From an uncultured Angelakisella sp. (GTDB taxonomy: Bacteria; Bacillota; Clostridia; Oscillospirales; Ruminococcaceae), in assembly GCA_910585535.1 (NCBI GenBank), contig CAJUFK010000081.1:1-15648 (forward strand): a DNA stretch of 15,648 nt. The letters run 5' to 3'. Of the stretch, positions 13,972 to 15,648 are shown one piece after another. Positions within the stretch are counted from its first letter, which is position 1; each line of letters opens with the position of its first letter. The notes beneath the pieces were generated by a model that made no database searches, was not told the DNA's origin, and was given only the letters and a program-made list of their open reading frames with translations. The position numbers and the translations under genes are program-made.

Positions 13972-14197
13972 ATTCCTTTTCTTATTTTCGCCTGCGGCAT
14001 GAGATTTGATATTTTCAAATGCCTCATCACTTAGATTATGTTCTACCTTACAGGCATCTGTCATCGATGTTTCTTGCGAAACGCCCCGCCGAATAAAAAC
14101 CTGTGTCAATAGCTTATCTCTGCTGTAGATGCGCCGGACAATTTCTTCGCCGGGGGCAGAAGGATGATATACCCGCAGCGGATTCGTGAATATTCAC
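13972..14197 (-). pseudogene. Broken DtxR/MntR-family metalloregulator
   Basis: On the minus strand a GTG at 14197 with AAAGGGG 10 nt upstream opens MNIHESA, the usual start of clostridial MntR/DtxR-like repressors. After about eight codons the frame is lost. The C-terminal part then appears in another frame from about 14155: GEEIVRRIYSRDKLL, then GVSQETSMTDACKVEH and LSDEAFENIKSH, matching the family's metal-binding/dimerisation segment (GV..ET...DAC.IEH..S.E.F..IK.H). The helix-turn-helix, about 65 residues, is missing, so an internal deletion with frameshift explains both ends. The normal stop is also gone: the frame runs into the palindrome patch as far as 13783. It is divergent from feoA. 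The family reading is from motif memory and is fairly secure. Confidence 0.75.
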
Positions 14198-14233
14198 AAG
14201 AAAAATTCCCCTTTCAACAGCTCCTGCATACAG

Positions 14234-14249
14234 GTTAGCCTATTCTAAC
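14234..14249. promoter_or_regulatory. DtxR-type box A between the DtxR wreck and feoA
   Basis: GTTAGCCTATTCTAAC is a perfect 5-bp inverted repeat (GTTAG/CTAAC) with a 6-nt centre. The half-site is that of iron-dependent DtxR/IdeR boxes, though these have a shorter centre. On the minus strand a possible TTGCCT-17-TAACCT promoter of the broken regulator overlaps it, suggesting former autoregulation. Confidence 0.6.
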
Positions 14250-14278
14250 TTAAAAGGCAAGTTTTTCTTCAAAAGGAC

Positions 14279-14307
14279 TTGACAACATCAGTTAGTGGTG
14301 GTAAACT
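14279..14307 (+). promoter_or_regulatory. Promoter of the feo operon
   Basis: A perfect TTGACA (14279-14284), 17 nt, then TAAACT (14302-14307). A looser box (TTAG at 14292-14295, CTAA at 14306-14309) overlaps the spacer and -10. The start is expected near 14314. Confidence 0.75.
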
Positions 14308-14322
14308 AATGGCGGTTTTGAA

Positions 14323-14338
14323 GTTAGAGAATACTAAC
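14323..14338. promoter_or_regulatory. DtxR-type box C in the feoA leader
   Basis: GTTAGAGAATACTAAC repeats the exact design of box A: perfect GTTAG/CTAAC arms and a 6-nt centre of different sequence. It lies about +10 to +25 of the predicted feo transcript, suited to repression. Confidence 0.65.
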
Positions 14339-14362
14339 CAAGTGTGGGAAGGAGGCGAAAGG

Positions 14363-14575
14363 ATGATGCCGCTGACAATGGCCAAGGCGGGGGAAACCGT
14401 CATGATCCGCAAAATCACCGGCAAGGATGAGGTGCGCCAGCATCTGGCCGAACTTGGCTTTGTAGTAGACAGCGATGTAACCGTGGTAAGTGAGATTGCA
14501 GGGAACCTAATCGTACAGGTAAAGGACAGCCGAATTGCGCTGGACAAAACTATGGCAAACCGGATTATGGTTTAA
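14363..14575 (+). CDS. feoA: FeoA-type SH3-domain protein, first copy
   Basis: 70 residues, the normal FeoA size. FeoA is a small cytoplasmic SH3-like protein needed for FeoB-driven ferrous iron uptake. The sequence follows the family pattern: MAKAGETVMIRKITG at the start, then HLAELGF, EIAGNLIVQVKDSRIAL and a C-terminal MANRIMV. ATG 14363 is chosen as GGAAGGAGG ends 7 nt before it; an in-frame ATG at 14309 has no binding site and precedes the predicted transcript start. The second feoA begins 153 nt later; a structured repeat fills the gap. It and the second FeoA differ clearly, so they are not a recent duplication. Confidence 0.92.
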   Translation: MMPLTMAKAGETVMIRKITGKDEVRQHLAELGFVVDSDVTVVSEIAGNLIVQVKDSRIALDKTMANRIMV

Positions 14576-14580
14576 GAAGC

Positions 14581-14705
14581 GGGATGCCAGATGGGGGAGG
14601 GATTTTCCGTCCTGCAAGGCACAAAAGCGCAGTTCAGCCTTTAGCAGCAGGGCGGAAAACGACCCGGCCAGATGGCGTCATACGGTTGGGAATCCAGCTT
14701 CTAAG
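14581..14705 (+). repeat. Dispersed structured repeat, copy 2, inside the feo operon
   Basis: Same orientation as 1871-2014 relative to the window. Its first 39 nt (14581-14619) and last 60 nt (14646-14705) align without gaps to copy 1; the 26-nt centre is shorter. TTTTCCGTCCTGC (14603-14615) pairs along 13 positions with GCAGGGCGGAAAA (14647-14659), one of them a G-T/G-U pair. AGAAGC (14575-14580) pairs with GCTTCT (14697-14702) at the edges. It starts 6 nt after the first feoA stop and ends 9 nt before the ribosome binding site of the second feoA. Confidence 0.8.
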
Positions 14706-14728
14706 AAAACATAGAGGAGGAGAATGGT

Positions 14729-14950
14729 ATGAAAACACTGAAGGATGTCAAGGTGGGCGAAACCGCTACCGTGGCCCGGCTCCACGGGGAGGGCCCGGTA
14801 AAACGCCGGATCATGGATATGGGCATTACCAAGGGTGTGGAGGTCTTTGTGCGTAAGGTGGCCCCACTGGGCGACCCTATGGAGCTGAATGTCAGGGGCT
14901 ACGAGCTGTCCGTCCGCAAAAGCGACGCGGCGATGATCGAAGTTCAATAA
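14729..14950 (+). CDS. feoA: FeoA protein, second copy
   Basis: 73 residues of canonical FeoA form: LKDVKVGETATVARLHGEG, then RRIMDMGITKGVEVFVRKVA, PLGDPMELNVRGYELSVRK and an IEV end. It resembles better-studied FeoA proteins more than the first copy does. GAGGAGG (14714-14720) is 8 nt before the ATG. FeoB begins 75 nt downstream. Paired feoA genes ahead of feoB are common in Clostridia; the second is probably the one that contacts FeoB, but that is inference. Confidence 0.95.
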   Translation: MKTLKDVKVGETATVARLHGEGPVKRRIMDMGITKGVEVFVRKVAPLGDPMELNVRGYELSVRKSDAAMIEVQ

Positions 14951-14978
14951 ATCCAGGCGGCGTGTGGGCCGCTCTTCT

Positions 14979-15007
14979 TTGCACCATAGGTTAGCCGTAA
15001 CTAATAT
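14979..15007 (+). promoter_or_regulatory. Box D and possible internal promoter before feoB
   Basis: GTTAGCCGTAACTAAT (14990-15005) has the box A design with one mismatch, and its left half AGGTTAGCC is identical to that of box A. It overlaps a possible TTGCAC-17-TAATAT promoter (14979-15007). Against this promoter, its start near 15013 would fall within the AAGGGAG ribosome binding site. Confidence 0.45.
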
Positions 15008-15025
15008 TTGAAGGGAGCGAATCTT

Positions 15026-15648
15026 GTGGATATGAAAATTGCTTTGGCAGGCAATCCCAACTGCGGTAAAACGACTCTGTTTAATGTCCTCACCGGCTCA
15101 AGTCAGTATGTGGGCAACTGGCCCGGCGTCACGGTGGAAAAGAAGGAGGGTAAGCTCCGGGGCCATAAAGATGTGGTCATTCAGGACCTTCCCGGCATCT
15201 ATTCCCTGTCCCCCTACACCCTGGAGGAGGTGGTGGCCCGGAGCTATCTGGTAAAGGAGCAGCCGGACGCCATTCTTAACATTGTGGACGGCACCAATAT
15301 CGAGCGCAACCTCTACCTCACCACCCAGCTTATTGAACTGGGCCTGCCTGTGGTGGTGGCGGTGAACATGATCGACCTTGTTCGGAAAAACGGCGATACC
15401 ATCGGCCTTGCCAAGCTGGGGGCGGCCCTTGGCTGCGAGGTGGTGGAGATGAGCGCCCTCAAGGGCGAAGGCGGCATGGCCGCCGCCGAAAAAGCCGTAG
15501 ACATGGCCCGGCGTCATCAGACAGGGGAACTGCCCCATGTGTTCACCGGCAGTGTCGAACACGCTCTGGCCCATATCGAGGAGTCGATTCAGGGCCGGGT
15601 TGCAGACAGCTACCTGCGCTGGTATGCCATTAAAATCTTTGAACGGGA
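15026..15648 (+). CDS. feoB: Ferrous iron transporter FeoB, N-terminal part (truncated by window end)
   Basis: 207 codons are visible; the frame stays open at the window end. This is the cytosolic G-protein domain of FeoB, which powers or gates Fe(II) uptake through the membrane domain that should follow. GTPase motifs: G1 GNPNCGKTT (9-17), G3 DLPG (54-57), G4 NMID (114-117), G5 SALKG (143-147). The switch I region NWPGVTVEKKEG (31-42) is the FeoB form. A GTG start at 15026 is preferred (AAGGGAG 8 nt upstream); ATG 15032 is in frame but 14 nt away. Iron control through boxes A, C and D is likely. Confidence 0.95.
   Translation, partial: MDMKIALAGNPNCGKTTLFNVLTGSSQYVGNWPGVTVEKKEGKLRGHKDVVIQDLPGIYSLSPYTLEEVVARSYLVKEQPDAILNIVDGTNIERNLYLTTQLIELGLPVVVAVNMIDLVRKNGDTIGLAKLGAALGCEVVEMSALKGEGGMAAAEKAVDMARRHQTGELPHVFTGSVEHALAHIEESIQGRVADSYLRWYAIKIFER

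Noticed and set aside
14562..14695. Compensatory base changes in the outer stem of repeat copy 2 (GGATT with AATCC)
   Set aside because: The pairing exists but its distance from the GGGATGCC block differs from copy 1 and it lies in feoA coding sequence, so it may be chance.
14581..14705. Riboswitch controlling feoA-feoB
   Set aside because: Copy 1 has no downstream gene on its strand, and the sequence matches no aptamer I know; a dispersed element is the better reading.

Overview
The window reads as chromosomal DNA of an endospore-forming, fairly GC-rich member of the Clostridia, most likely a gut Oscillospirales/Flavonifractor-like organism. This is inferred from spmA-spmB, spoIIR, an AbrB-type regulator, strong AAGGAGG-type ribosome binding sites, ATGA-coupled genes and the GC-rich third positions that generate long antisense shadow frames. 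No rRNA, tRNA, CRISPR array, phage gene or transposase was found.

Layout. 1-214: hairpin-rich non-coding DNA. 215-469 (-): AbrB-like regulator with a zinc-ribbon tail, with its own sigma-A promoter. 620-1740 (+): spmA-spmB. 1871-2014: copy 1 of a dispersed hairpin repeat. 2017-5857 (-): a 2-hydroxycarboxylate transporter, then a hairpin, an orphan two-TM protein and two paralogous esterases. 5858-6220: divergent control region with two LacI-type palindromes, one just downstream of the transporter promoter. 6221-8298 (+): LacI regulator translationally coupled to a lipoprotein class B-like sortase. 8424-9665 (-): D,D-carboxypeptidase, convergent with the sortase across a strong hairpin. 10016-12977 (+): a YjdF/DUF2238-like membrane protein and an OmpR-type two-component pair. 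13093-13713 (+): spoIIR. 13714-13969: a palindrome-rich repeat patch. 13972-14197 (-): wreck of a DtxR/MntR-family metalloregulator. 14363-15648 (+): feoA, repeat copy 2, a second feoA and the 5' part of feoB.

How the parts may work together. The LacI protein probably controls the divergent transporter and its own operon. The transporter-orphan-esterase run may be a small uptake-and-hydrolysis cassette for a hydroxycarboxylate or its esters, but the substrate is unknown. The feo locus carries three GTTAG-N6-CTAA palindromes typical in half-site of DtxR-type iron boxes, while the adjacent DtxR-family gene has lost its DNA-binding domain, so another regulator must act there or control is lost.

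The most unusual items are the two-copy structured repeat (one copy inside the feo operon), the DtxR wreck abutting a patch of nested palindromes, and the lipoprotein sortase coupled to a LacI regulator.
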